This document shows, piece by piece, positions 20,253 to 29,278 of a stretch of 64,000 nucleotides of DNA. Source of the stretch: Trichodelitschia bisporula (lineage: Eukaryota; Ascomycota; Dothideomycetes; Phaeotrichales; Phaeotrichaceae); contig ML996711.1 of NCBI GenBank assembly GCA_010356995.1, positions 253,612 to 317,611 of the forward strand. Direction: 5' to 3'. The position numbers and the translations under genes are program-made. Within the stretch, counting starts at the first letter, position 1; each line of letters begins with the position of its first letter. The notes beneath the pieces were generated by a model. That model saw only the letters and a list, made by a program, of their open reading frames with translations. It did no database searches and was not told the origin of the DNA.

Positions 20253-22973
20253 CTACAGCGAGGCATACACATTCGCCGCTTCGCCCAGCCCCCCCTTGCC
20301 ATCTTTCCACTCCCCATCCTCCCAAAAATAGGCATACTTTTCGACTCCGTCCAGCGCATCCAGCCACGGCAGCACAGTCCCCAGGAAGGCCCGCACCTGG
20401 CTCTGGCTCCCTTGGGCATGAAACTCCGTGATCCAAACCTTCCTCCCGGCCCCAATCACGACCGCCCGCTGAATGTAGTCCATAAACCCGTCCACGTTGT
20501 CTGCATCGCCATACCAATGTATCGCAATCGCATGAATCGTACAGCCGGTGCACACTCCCAAGAACGTCTGCAACCACTGTAACCCCCCAGGCGCAGGTCC
20601 GTTGGTCACAGCAGGAGACACCAGCGTCGCAGCGTCACGAAACTTGTCGAAATACACCCGCCAAGCAGCAGCGGCGACGGTTTCGTTGAGGTTCGCCTGC
20701 GACGGGCAATCGGGTTCATTGAAGGAAAGCAGCGGCGGGAGGTGTGTCGGCAGCCGGGTGCCATTACCCAGTGCGTAGACATTGTCATCCCACTGTGCAG
20801 TATGGTCTTGAGCGGGCGACCACAGCATCGGCGTATAGAGGAGAGTGGAGCTGAGGTTTGTGGGCGGTGTGGAGCACCAGTTGTACACCCAGTTCAGCTT
20901 GGTGCCGCTCGTGAAGGGAGCAAGTTGCTCGGGGAGGCGCAGTGGGAGGCCACGCTTCGTTGAGCTCGCCGAGAGGAGGGGAGTGCTGGATGAAGTATGT
21001 GTGGAAGCGGAGAGCGAGAAGGTGGAGGTTGAGGAAAGGCGTTCGGAAAGGACAGTTGCCGGTAGATGTTCGGAGAAGATATGTGAGGGTTTCTTAGTGA
21101 GGCTAGAGGCGTGCGAGACAAACGATGAGAAGTAAGATTCTGGCATGTAGGGCGAGAGTGGGGGAAGGACAACGGTGGTGGATGGCGGAGCGGAAGTCCA
21201 CGTCCGCGAGCTGCGGTGAAGCCATGGCGACGGACCTTCAGGCAGATACCCGGACGGAATGGGAGCGGTCGCCGTCGCTGGAGCCACAGAGGAGCTGGGT
21301 GTCGAGACCCAGAGGATGTACACGGTGGATGTGGTGTAGGCCTCGGAGCCAAGGGTCGACTCAGAGGTGTGGTAGATGGTAGCATCGATGGGCTCCCCCA
21401 GGTGCCGGAAGCTCACGTCGGTCGCGATATCGGAAGAGTGGGAGGGTGAAGGAATATCGGAGAAAGCTGAGCGAGTGGGAAAGTCGTCAGAGATGACGGA
21501 GGAAGGCAAAGGTGGATGCTCAGGGGCCGGAGACCGAACCAGGGGCACAGATGAAGGAGTGGAGAGGGAGTCGGCGAGCGAGGTCAGGTACGTCCGCATC
21601 CCCTCTTCTACATGTGGAGCGCCGTAATTGTGCTTCGTGGCTGGAGTCGCAATCGGTGTTGTGGACGGGTTCGAGACAGTGGACAAGTAGTTCAGGACCG
21701 AGGCCGTGTACGATAAGATCAATTCCCGCACATTCTCCGAGGAGTCTTGACCATCTGCCAAAGAGGCCGAGCTGGCAGTCGGTACGGTATACACGCTCGT
21801 AAAAGCGGACAAGTAGTCCAAGACCGAAGCTGTGTACGACGAGATCAGGTCCTGCGCATCCTCCGACGAGGCCGAGCTGGGAGTCGGCGTGGCAGACAGG
21901 CCCGAGGCAGTGGACAGGTAGTCCAGGAGCGAAGCTGCGTATGACGAGAGCGGGTTCTCGGATGAGTCTTGTTCGTCCGCCGAAGAGGCCGAGCCGGCAG
22001 CCGATGTGGCAGACGGACTCGAGGCAGTGGACAGGTAGTCCAGGACCGAGGCTATGTACGACGAGATCAGCTCCTGTGCATCCTGCGACGAGGTTTGATC
22101 GTCCACCGAATTGGCAGTCGGTGTGGCAGACGGGCTCGAGGCAGTGGAGAGGTAGTTCAGGAGCGAAGCTGCGTACGCCGAGAGCGGGTTCTCGGATGAG
22201 TCTTGTTCGTCCGCCGAAGAGGTCGAACCGGCAGCCGATGTGGCAGACGGACTCGAGGCAGTGGACAGGTAGTCTAGGACCGAGGCAGTGGACAGGTAGT
22301 CCAGGACTGAGGCTGTGTATGACGAGACCAGCTCCTGTGCATCCTGCGACGAGGTTTGATCGTCCACCGAAGAGGCCGCCGGTGTGGCAGACGGGCTCGA
22401 GGCAGTGGAGAGGTAGTTCAGGAGCGAAGCTGCGTACGCCGAGAGCGGGTCCTCCGATGAGTATTGTTCGTCCGCCGAAGAGCCCGAGCCGGCAGCCGGA
22501 GTGGCAGAGACCCCAGAGTGGGTGGACAAGTAGTCCAGGACCGAGGAAGTGTAAGACGAAGCCAAATCATGGGCGTTCACCGCAGAGGCGCTACTCCCAG
22601 CCGAAGTCGTATCCGCAGACGCAGCGGCAGCATCAGCCTCCACTGCCTCGGGAGCCTTGGACGCCGCCCAAACGCCGATACTCGCCTGAGCCAGACCAGG
22701 CTCGGAGCTGATGACGCAGTACGTGGTGCGCGGGCTGTACTCGGCGAGCACGCAGTGGAGATTGTTGGTGCAGGCTGCAAGGCAGGAGTCGAAGTTGGAG
22801 ACATATGCGGTGCCGACACGCGTGCTGCCGACGTACTGCGTGTTGCAGGCGATGCTGAAGTTGCCCCTGTGGCCGTTGATGCAAGAAAGGTCCGGTGGGC
22901 CTGGGATGCTGGCAGCAGTGGCAAGGAGCGGGAAGAATAGAAGGAGAGACTTGAGCTGGGAATGAGGAGCCAT
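20253..22973 (-). CDS. Secreted PAN/apple-like, Ser-rich repeat, GH128 glycosidase
   Basis: Single exon, 906 aa. The signal peptide covers residues 1-20. Residues of about 28-95 contain six cysteines in a PAN/apple-like pattern (FDSCLAAC, TTYC). Residues of about 135-480 hold eight to nine copies of a Ser-rich unit with the core SYTASVLDYLST. A Ser/Thr/Pro-rich, probably heavily O-glycosylated stalk runs to about residue 675. The C-terminal 230 residues match the Glyco_hydro_cc/Asl1 (GH128) fold: WVYNWCSTPP near the start, SFNEPDCPS with the acid-base Glu near 752, IHWYG, and WITEFH with the nucleophile Glu near 847. GH128 enzymes cleave beta-1,3-glucan, so a cell-wall role is likely. A TATATA element lies about 105 bp upstream. 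There is no GPI signal at the end. Confidence 0.88.
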   Translation of the reverse strand: MAPHSQLKSLLLFFPLLATAASIPGPPDLSCINGHRGNFSIACNTQYVGSTRVGTAYVSNFDSCLAACTNNLHCVLAEYSPRTTYCVISSEPGLAQASIGVWAASKAPEAVEADAAAASADTTSAGSSASAVNAHDLASSYTSSVLDYLSTHSGVSATPAAGSGSSADEQYSSEDPLSAYAASLLNYLSTASSPSATPAASSVDDQTSSQDAQELVSSYTASVLDYLSTASVLDYLSTASSPSATSAAGSTSSADEQDSSENPLSAYAASLLNYLSTASSPSATPTANSVDDQTSSQDAQELISSYIASVLDYLSTASSPSATSAAGSASSADEQDSSENPLSSYAASLLDYLSTASGLSATPTPSSASSEDAQDLISSYTASVLDYLSAFTSVYTVPTASSASLADGQDSSENVRELILSYTASVLNYLSTVSNPSTTPIATPATKHNYGAPHVEEGMRTYLTSLADSLSTPSSVPLVRSPAPEHPPLPSSVISDDFPTRSAFSDIPSPSHSSDIATDVSFRHLGEPIDATIYHTSESTLGSEAYTTSTVYILWVSTPSSSVAPATATAPIPSGYLPEGPSPWLHRSSRTWTSAPPSTTVVLPPLSPYMPESYFSSFVSHASSLTKKPSHIFSEHLPATVLSERLSSTSTFSLSASTHTSSSTPLLSASSTKRGLPLRLPEQLAPFTSGTKLNWVYNWCSTPPTNLSSTLLYTPMLWSPAQDHTAQWDDNVYALGNGTRLPTHLPPLLSFNEPDCPSQANLNETVAAAAWRVYFDKFRDAATLVSPAVTNGPAPGGLQWLQTFLGVCTGCTIHAIAIHWYGDADNVDGFMDYIQRAVVIGAGRKVWITEFHAQGSQSQVRAFLGTVLPWLDALDGVEKYAYFWEDGEWKDGKGGLGEAANVYASL
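21560..22570 (-). repeat. In-gene tandem repeat array of the GH128 protein
   Basis: Units of roughly 35-48 codons alternate in two types. One starts with SSYTASVLDYLST and ends in QDAQE; the other starts with SAYAASLLNYLST and ends in SSEN. One copy has a ten-codon partial duplication (STASVLDYL twice), a sign of slippage or unequal exchange. Confidence 0.85.
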
Positions 22974-23817
22974 TGCTTGTTGCAGTGAGTGACGGTGTCT
23001 GATGCAGGCCGCTGAGGTGACGGGAAAGGAATGGAGATGGGACGAGAGAGAGAAGAAGAAGATGAGAGGGGAAAGCGGTGTATATACAGCGGAGGAAGAG
23101 CCATGATGGAGGAGGAAGGCAGCGATGGTGCTGTGAATGAGAGGAAGGCGCTCCGAGGTCCATCGTACGACATGAGCCTGTCTTTCCCATGATGTTGATG
23201 GGAGGGAAGGAACAGGGGGTCCATGGCTCGATGAGGCTGATGATGTGTGGCAGCAACGAGGCTGAGCCCCAAGAAGGCACGATGTCGTGGGTGTGTACGG
23301 GTACCCTCGCCCCCACGCTGCCCCACATGCCGCAAAACCCTAGCCAGGTTCCGTGGTCGGACTGCACCAGACATCGCGGATCGTAGCTTGCCACGACATC
23401 CAACGCAAAACTTAATGGATACCTGTATCGTACGCATCGTACTGCGGTAAAACACCCCAAGCGTGGCACAAAAGGACAGTAAACACACCAAACAAGGCAA
23501 AAGAGAGGCCCCACAGGCAACTTCAGCGCGTGCTGCTGACCTGCCTCATCCCTGAAGGGTTGCACTGCATGTCTGTCGAATGCTGTGATTGGCTCATGCC
23601 CCCTTCCGCCTAGCGTTTCCCCGCATTTTATCAGCTGCAGGCAAGCGCCAGTCAATGCGAGTGACGTATGCTGCCAAGCAGCTGGTTCGGCTTGTTTAAA
23701 GGACCTTCCCCTCATCAAAACCCCCTCTCTCTCGGTCTCCACTTCACACCTCCCCCATCAAACCACCTCCAATTCATCGCTCGACAAGCCACGACAAGCT
23801 CCATCAACGTCGGCATC
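22974..23817. promoter_or_regulatory. Divergent intergenic region (GH128 / membrane protein)
   Basis: 844 bp between two divergent start codons, so both promoters lie here. A TATATA near 23080 faces the GH128 gene. TGATTGGCTC near 23586 contains an inverted CCAAT box. A C/T-rich stretch (23715-23760) precedes the right-hand gene. Confidence 0.4.
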
Positions 23818-24814
23818 ATGGACCACGTTCGCAACGGTAAGCTTGCTGTTTCCCCTCTCCCAGAAGCATTGCTGACATTGCAGCCAACCCGTTCACTTCC
23901 CAGAGCTCCTACTCTCGGGGGAGCGTTCTCGCCTGGCGTATCGTGACGCCCGTGTCGTGGCTCATTCTCGTCATCACGAGCATCTACTACTCGGCGACGA
24001 AGCCCCATGAAGGCAAGTACTCGCGCCACACCATCTGGGGCCAGAACAGCCACCGCCACACGCCGTTTGCCCTCAACTCGGTCATTGCGAGCTTGTACTG
24101 GTACGTACAGCTGCTCTTCTCATCCACCAGTAACTAACCGGTCCAGGATTGCGTTGTACATCCTGCAGGTCCCGTACCTGTCGTCGCTGTTCAAGGAGGA
24201 CAACACCCTTCCTCTGACCCTGGCCTCGCACTTCACGGCTCACAACCTGCTGACCTTTGGCTTCATCCATCTGTGGTGTCGCTCTTACTTCTGGTGGGCC
24301 CTGCTGCTTGTTATCATCAACTGGTTCAACCTGACTTTCGCCTACTTCCGCTACCCCAAGACGCCGCGTGTGACCCATGTCGCCATTATTGCGGGTCCGC
24401 TGGCCTGGGCGTTCGTGAGCTTGTACTGGGATGGTGCTGCGGCGGTGCACAGCCACCACACAGCGGCCCGCATCGTGGCCAACGTGTTCTTGTGGACGTG
24501 GCTGGTGTATGGCGCCTTCTACATCGTTGCCTTCAAGGATTGGGCTATGGGCTTTGCGCTGTCGATTCTGGCTGCCGGTGAGTTGCATCTTTCTTTAGTG
24601 ATGACATTGCTGACATGGATTAGCTCTTGGCGTTGGCCAGTTCTTCACTGCCATCATTGCGCTCCAGTGGATCTTCGCCTTCACCATCATGGCCGTGCTG
24701 TTCGTGGCGTCGCTCCCGGTTGCCGCGCCTGGCGTCTTTGGCGGTGACGTCTTCAAGCGCGGCGAGGTGGTGAGCGAGGACCGCGAGCGGGCGCCGCTGC
24801 TGGCGGAGCCGTAG
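23818..24814 (+). CDS. Polytopic membrane protein, DUF1774-like
   Basis: Four exons, 23818-23836, 23884-24100, 24147-24577 and 24624-24814; introns of 47, 46 and 46 nt; 285 aa. The first exon codes only MDHVRN plus one base and the phases agree throughout. Six or seven hydrophobic segments can be counted, starting with ILVITSIYYSA. Conserved-looking blocks are GQNSHRHTPFALN, HFTAHNLL, WFNLTF and VHSHHTAAR. The C-terminal tail is charged (RERAPLLAEP). The general layout recalls the fungal DUF1774 family, by memory only. Localisation in the endomembrane system is plausible. The gene converges on EMC4 with 145 bp between stop codons. Confidence 0.8.
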
Positions 24815-24959
24815 ATTGGAAGTGGATCGAGAAGTGACAACTGATGGATCGCTGGACTAGGCAAATTGGCGGAGTTGGGTGGCACTCTTACGTAGTCATG
24901 CAGCGTGGTTAAGGAGTAATGGAAGCGAATCTGAATCGAGAAGCAATGCATTCTATGTA

Positions 24960-25674
24960 TTAAGCCATCATCGCACGCTCCAGCGGCTCGCGTGCCACTT
25001 CCCATGCTAGCCAGTCGGAGCGGGTGGTTCTAGTCGCTGTTAGTGCTGTGCATGAAGAGTAAATGGAAGGGAAACCCACGGCAACAACCCCATCTGATTA
25101 ATCTTCCAAACCCCCAATCCCATCGCCAAAAGATTCATAAGCACATACACCGCCTTCACCGGCAGCAGCCGCGCACTAGTCCCCGGCGTCTCGTACCGTG
25201 CAAACGCGCCCTGTACCCCGAAGATTGCGGCAATGGGGGTCTTGAACAACATGAACACCATCATGATGCTGAAGACTTGGAGCGACGACCCGGACATGTA
25301 CATCCCAATGGCGTTCATGGGGAGTTGTTTTGCGGGCGCGAGCGCGAGTTCCCAGGCTTTTTTTACTTTGAGGGTGTCGGTTTCAGCGGTTGTTGGGGGG
25401 GGCCGGGGGGGGGTTTTGGTGAGGGATTTCTTGGGGGGGTGTTAGCGGGTAAGAGGATGGGTGAGGGGGATGGGATGGGGAAGAGGAAGGGGGGTGTTGA
25501 GGGTGCTGATGGTGATGGTGATGGTGATGGTGATGGTGATGGGGGGGAGGGGGGGGGACGCACCCGGTCGCGCGTGCCGACGAAGCCTGGTGGATCGGTC
25601 AAGGCTTTCGGTTTGCTGGACACCGGCGCATTAAGCGCGAGGACCCAGGTTGGTGGCGGAGGGGCGGCGGCCAT
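24960..25674 (-). CDS. EMC4: ER membrane protein complex subunit 4
   Basis: Three exons, 25674-25564, 25429-25080 and 25029-24960; introns of 134 and 50 nt; 176 aa, the usual EMC4 length. EMC4 is part of the ER insertase that places tail-anchored and polytopic proteins in the membrane. The family block is PMNAIGMYMSGSSLQVFS, followed by two hydrophobic helices (VFMLFKTPIAAIFG and VLMNLLAMGLGVW). The upstream part TLKVKKAWELALAPAK and the end TRSDWLAWE, which exists only after splicing exon 3, both fit the family. Acceptor of intron 1 was placed at CCAAG after a GCTAAC branch; that junction is less certain because of C runs. It is divergent from the adaptin gene with 231 bp between start codons. 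Confidence 0.88.
25508..25543 (+). repeat. GATGGT hexanucleotide microsatellite in EMC4 intron 1
   Basis: Five to six perfect copies of GATGGT lie within the 134-nt first intron of EMC4, next to G runs. Its size probably varies between strains. Confidence 0.9.
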
Positions 25675-25905
25675 GCTTGATGTGCTGGGTATGCTGCGTC
25701 GGCGTGTGGTGATGGGACTTCGTCGCGATGTTATGATGTTGATTGCGTGGTGTTGAGGTTCTTGGGCGCAGGGGCCACCTCTCCTCCCCCCCCGTCCTCC
25801 CGCCTCCGCTCGCGCCTCCGCTATCTCCGCTCCGCTCTACGACCACGACATGGGCGGACGACGACACTGAGCTCCCCAGCCAACGACGACATTTCTACCG
25901 CCACG

Positions 25906-28112
25906 ATGAGCACCGGGCAGGATGCGAAGCTGTTTTCGCGGGTGAGTCTAGTCCAAAGGCCCAAAAAGAAAAGAAAAGAGAAGAAAAGAAAAGCTCCCTT
26001 GAGTCGCACTGCTAACAGCACCAGGGCAAAGTCGCCGAGCTGCGCGCCGAACTCGTCAGCGGCGGCAAGAAGGACAAAAACCACAGCGCAAAGAAGATCG
26101 CCCTCAAGCGCATCGTCGCCAACATGACAATGAGCAGCAACGACATGGTCGCCCTGTTCCCGGACGTCATTGCCTGCATGACCATCCCCAGCCTCGAGAT
26201 CAAGAAGATGTGCTTCTTATTCTTGGTTAATTATGCCAGGATTAAGCCTGATGTTGCGTTGAAGGCCCTGCCGACTATTGTGGCGGATATGGCGGATTCG
26301 AATCCCCTGGTGCGCGCGCTGGCGTTGAGGACGATTGGTTATGTGCATGTGCGCGAGTTTGTCGAGGCCACCGTGCAGCCGCTTAAGGGCTTGCTGCGAG
26401 ATGCGGATCCGTATGTGCGCAAGACGGCAGCTTTCTGCGTTGCAAAGCTGTACGATCATGACCGCGCGCTGGTCGAGTCGTCGGACCTCATCGACCGGCT
26501 GAACGGGATGTTGCGCGACGAGAACCCGACGGTCGTCTCGAGCGCGCTGGCGAGTCTAATGGACATCTGGGAGCGCAGCGAGAGCATCAAGCTCACGATC
26601 GACTACGCGTCCGCCAGCAAGATCGTGCAGATCCTCCCCGACTGCTCGGAGTGGGGCCAGACGTATATCCTCGAGGCGCTGATGAATCACGTCCCCCAGG
26701 ACACGGGCGAGGCGGCGCTGCTGGCGGAGCGCATTGCGCCGCGCCTCAGTCACAGCAATTCGGCGGTGGTGTTGACGTGCATCCGCGTCATCCTGTATCT
26801 GATGAACTACATCAGCGACGCGCGGGTCATATCCTCGCTGTGCGCGAAGCTGTCCCCGCCGCTCATCACGCTCCTCTCCAAAGGCCCGGAGATCCAATAC
26901 CTAGCCCTGCGCAACGCGCTGCTCATCCTCCAGCGTCGACCCGAGGTGCTGCGCAACGACATCCGCGTCTTCTTCTGTAAATACAACGACCCGATCTACG
27001 TCAAGATCACGAAGCTAGAACTGATTTTCATGCTTGCGACCGAGAAGAACATCAAAGAAGTCCTGACCGAACTCCGCGAATACGCCACCGAAATCGACGC
27101 CGACTTTGCGCGCAAATCGGTGCGCGCGATCGGGAAGCTCGCGATTAAAATCGAGCCCGCGACCCGCGTTTGCATCAATTGTCTCCTCGAACTCGTCGCC
27201 ACGAAGGTATCCTACATAGTCCAGGAAGCGACGGTGGTCATACGGAACATCTTCCGCAAGTACCCGAACCAGTACGAGTCCATCATCAGCACTTTGTGCG
27301 AAAACCTCGACTCCCTCGACGAGCCCGAGGCCAAGGCGGCGATGATTTGGGTGATCGGGCAGTATGCGGATCGAATCGATAACTCCGACGTCCTCCTCGA
27401 CGACTTCCTCTTCTCCTTCGCCGACGAGCCGGTGGAGGTGCAACTCGCCCTCCTCACCGCCACCGTCAAACTCTTCCTCCTCCGCCCCGCAAAGGGCCAG
27501 GAGCTTGTGCCCAAAGTGCTTAAATGGGCGACTAGCGAGACAGACAACCCCGATCTGCGCGATCGCGGGCTCATGTACTGGCGCCTCCTCTCCTCGGACT
27601 TGCAAACTATGGACCCGACCACCGCACGCAGGGTCGTGTTGTCTGAAAAGCCCCCTATTAGCGCGGAGACGGAAACGCTAGACCCGACTACGCTGGCCGA
27701 AATGTGTCTCAACGTCGGAACACTGGCCACCGTGTACCTCAAGCCCGTAAACCAAGTCTTCCGCTCCGCCCGGCCACGGCGGCTCGGCGAGTCCCCAGCC
27801 CTCCAGCGCCAGCCCGAGAAAACGAAACTCGACCCGCTTAAAATCACAAACCCGGCCTTACTCCCCAAGGGCAACGGCGTAGGCCCCGGGGCGGCCGGGG
27901 GCCAGTTTGGCGGTACACCGAGTCCGGGCACCACGACCCCCGCCGCCGCCCTCGACGCTGCGGATGTTTATTTCGGCACGCAGGGAAGGGGGCAGCAACC
28001 GCAGGCGCAGGTTGCGGATGGGGATTTTGGGGGCCCTGGGGTGAGTGCGGGGATGGGGCAGAGGAGTGAGTTGGGGATGGGGGATGGGCCTTTGGGGTGG
28101 GGGAGGTTGTGA
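25906..28112 (+). CDS. APL1: AP-2 complex beta adaptin (Apl1-like), ear-less
   Basis: Two exons, 25906-25941 and 26025-28112, with an 83-nt intron (GTGAGT, GCTAAC branch), encode 707 aa. Beta adaptins form the trunk of clathrin-adaptor complexes; AP-2 acts in endocytosis at the plasma membrane. HEAT-like helical repeats fill residues of about 15-590: KGKVAELRAEL, KRIVANMTM, NDMVALFPDV, EIKKMCFLFLVNYAR, DPYVRKTAAFCVAKLYD. AP-2 beta is favoured over AP-1 beta because the typical AP-1 wording (KLVYLYLMNYAK) is absent and VYLKPVNQVF resembles yeast Apl1. The last 110 residues are a Gly/Pro/Gln-rich hinge, and no appendage (ear) domain follows, as known for other fungal AP-2 beta chains. A long poly-G tract begins 12 nt after the stop codon. 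Confidence 0.88.
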
Positions 28113-28124
28113 GGGGGTTGAAAT

Positions 28125-28151
28125 GGGGGGGGGGGGGGGGGGGGGGGGGGG
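28125..28151 (+). repeat. Poly-G tract of 27 nt
   Basis: An uninterrupted run of 27 G begins 12 nt after the adaptin stop codon, inside the expected 3' UTR. In RNA this could fold as a G-quadruplex. Length in the assembly may be inexact. Confidence 0.85.
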
Positions 28152-28928
28152 TTAGCGGGTGTTTTGGGCGTAGGGTTGGTAGCAATGGCAATGGGATGCA
28201 TGCGTGCGATGGGACGAGGGGATTGATTAATTGAGCGTGAAAAGAGATTCATCGGAACGAAGAAACGGAGTGAAGCCATGACCGCCCGCCAGTCAGCCCT
28301 ATGCAGCCCATAGACATCGACTTCCCTCGTATACTATACACATTTTGCCCGCAATCCCTTCCCACACCACGTCTCAATCCCCCGCTTCACCCCTATCCTC
28401 GCAAGTCCTTCTTCCTCTCCCCGCTTCTCGCGTCGGCACCTCATCCAGGGGACAGGTGCTGCGAAACTACACCCGTCGGAACGCTTCACCTTGTTGATGA
28501 ATGTATTCGCGAGTCGCTTGAAACCCCAGGTAAACGTCACCGTTGTGGCGATCAACTGCAACAGTAAACGATACTGGCCTACCACTGGGCAGGCGGGTAA
28601 GAACTTGTCTGTCTCTTCTCTAAGACTGCGGATTCCGGGAGTGCGAGGAATAGCCACCCGTGTCGATGGCTGTGAGGACGCTGCTGAGTCTGATAAGTAC
28701 GTGGCGCGGGATTGCTTATATTGAATGTCCGGCCGCGGCCCCTCCTCGCTGATCGCACCAAATCGCTCCCACAGCCGCGTCAAAGTCCTCCATCCAACTC
28801 TTCATCCCGCTGTACCTAGCAGAAGACATGTACGGCTTGACCATTCGCAAAGGATTAGATTTGTGGAGGGAAATATCCATACAAATTGGCGTGTCGCGTA
28901 TGCGAACCTGGAGGCGCGCGGTTCTTAC

Positions 28929-29278
28929 CTGAAGCTGCGGGACACCAGCAGGAATGATTACGATTCTCCGTACTGGAGAGAGCATCCTTAAGACCAGCGT
29001 TGGTCGGGTCATAGCTTTTAACCTGCTTCTGTGAGAACCGGCCACAAAAATGCGGGGTAAGCGAGCATACCGTCGACTTGGTGTTGATGTAGTCAACGTA
29101 AGCAGCGACGCCTACGAGCAGTTAGTGATCTTGAGGCTTTAACCGCGCGCAATTGGTATTCTTACCGAGAGCGAGACGGACGTCGTGAAGCGCAAGCTCA
29201 GACACGCGAGGGTTCAGCTTCAGCAGCGGCGAAAGCGGCTGACCGATACCGCCGGCAGCACCGAGGACGGTAACCCGC
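28929..29278 (-). pseudogene. Malate dehydrogenase fragment, frameshifted
   Basis: Three exon-like pieces in order, 29278-29166, 29111-29071 and 29022-28929, reproduce the N-terminal part of a malate dehydrogenase: [15 protein letters not shown] (NAD-binding GxxGxxG), then [18 protein letters not shown], then INTKST, then SYDPTNAGLKDALQYGES. Splice signals between them are intact (GTAAGA, GTATGC, TTGCAG, CGTAG). After YGES the frame hits TAA, while IIPAGVP continues in the +1 frame, so one base is missing. The segment with the catalytic His and the substrate-binding Arg residues is absent, and no N-terminal exon is seen upstream. It therefore arose from a DNA copy, not a retrocopy. The intact gene must lie elsewhere. 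Confidence 0.8.
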
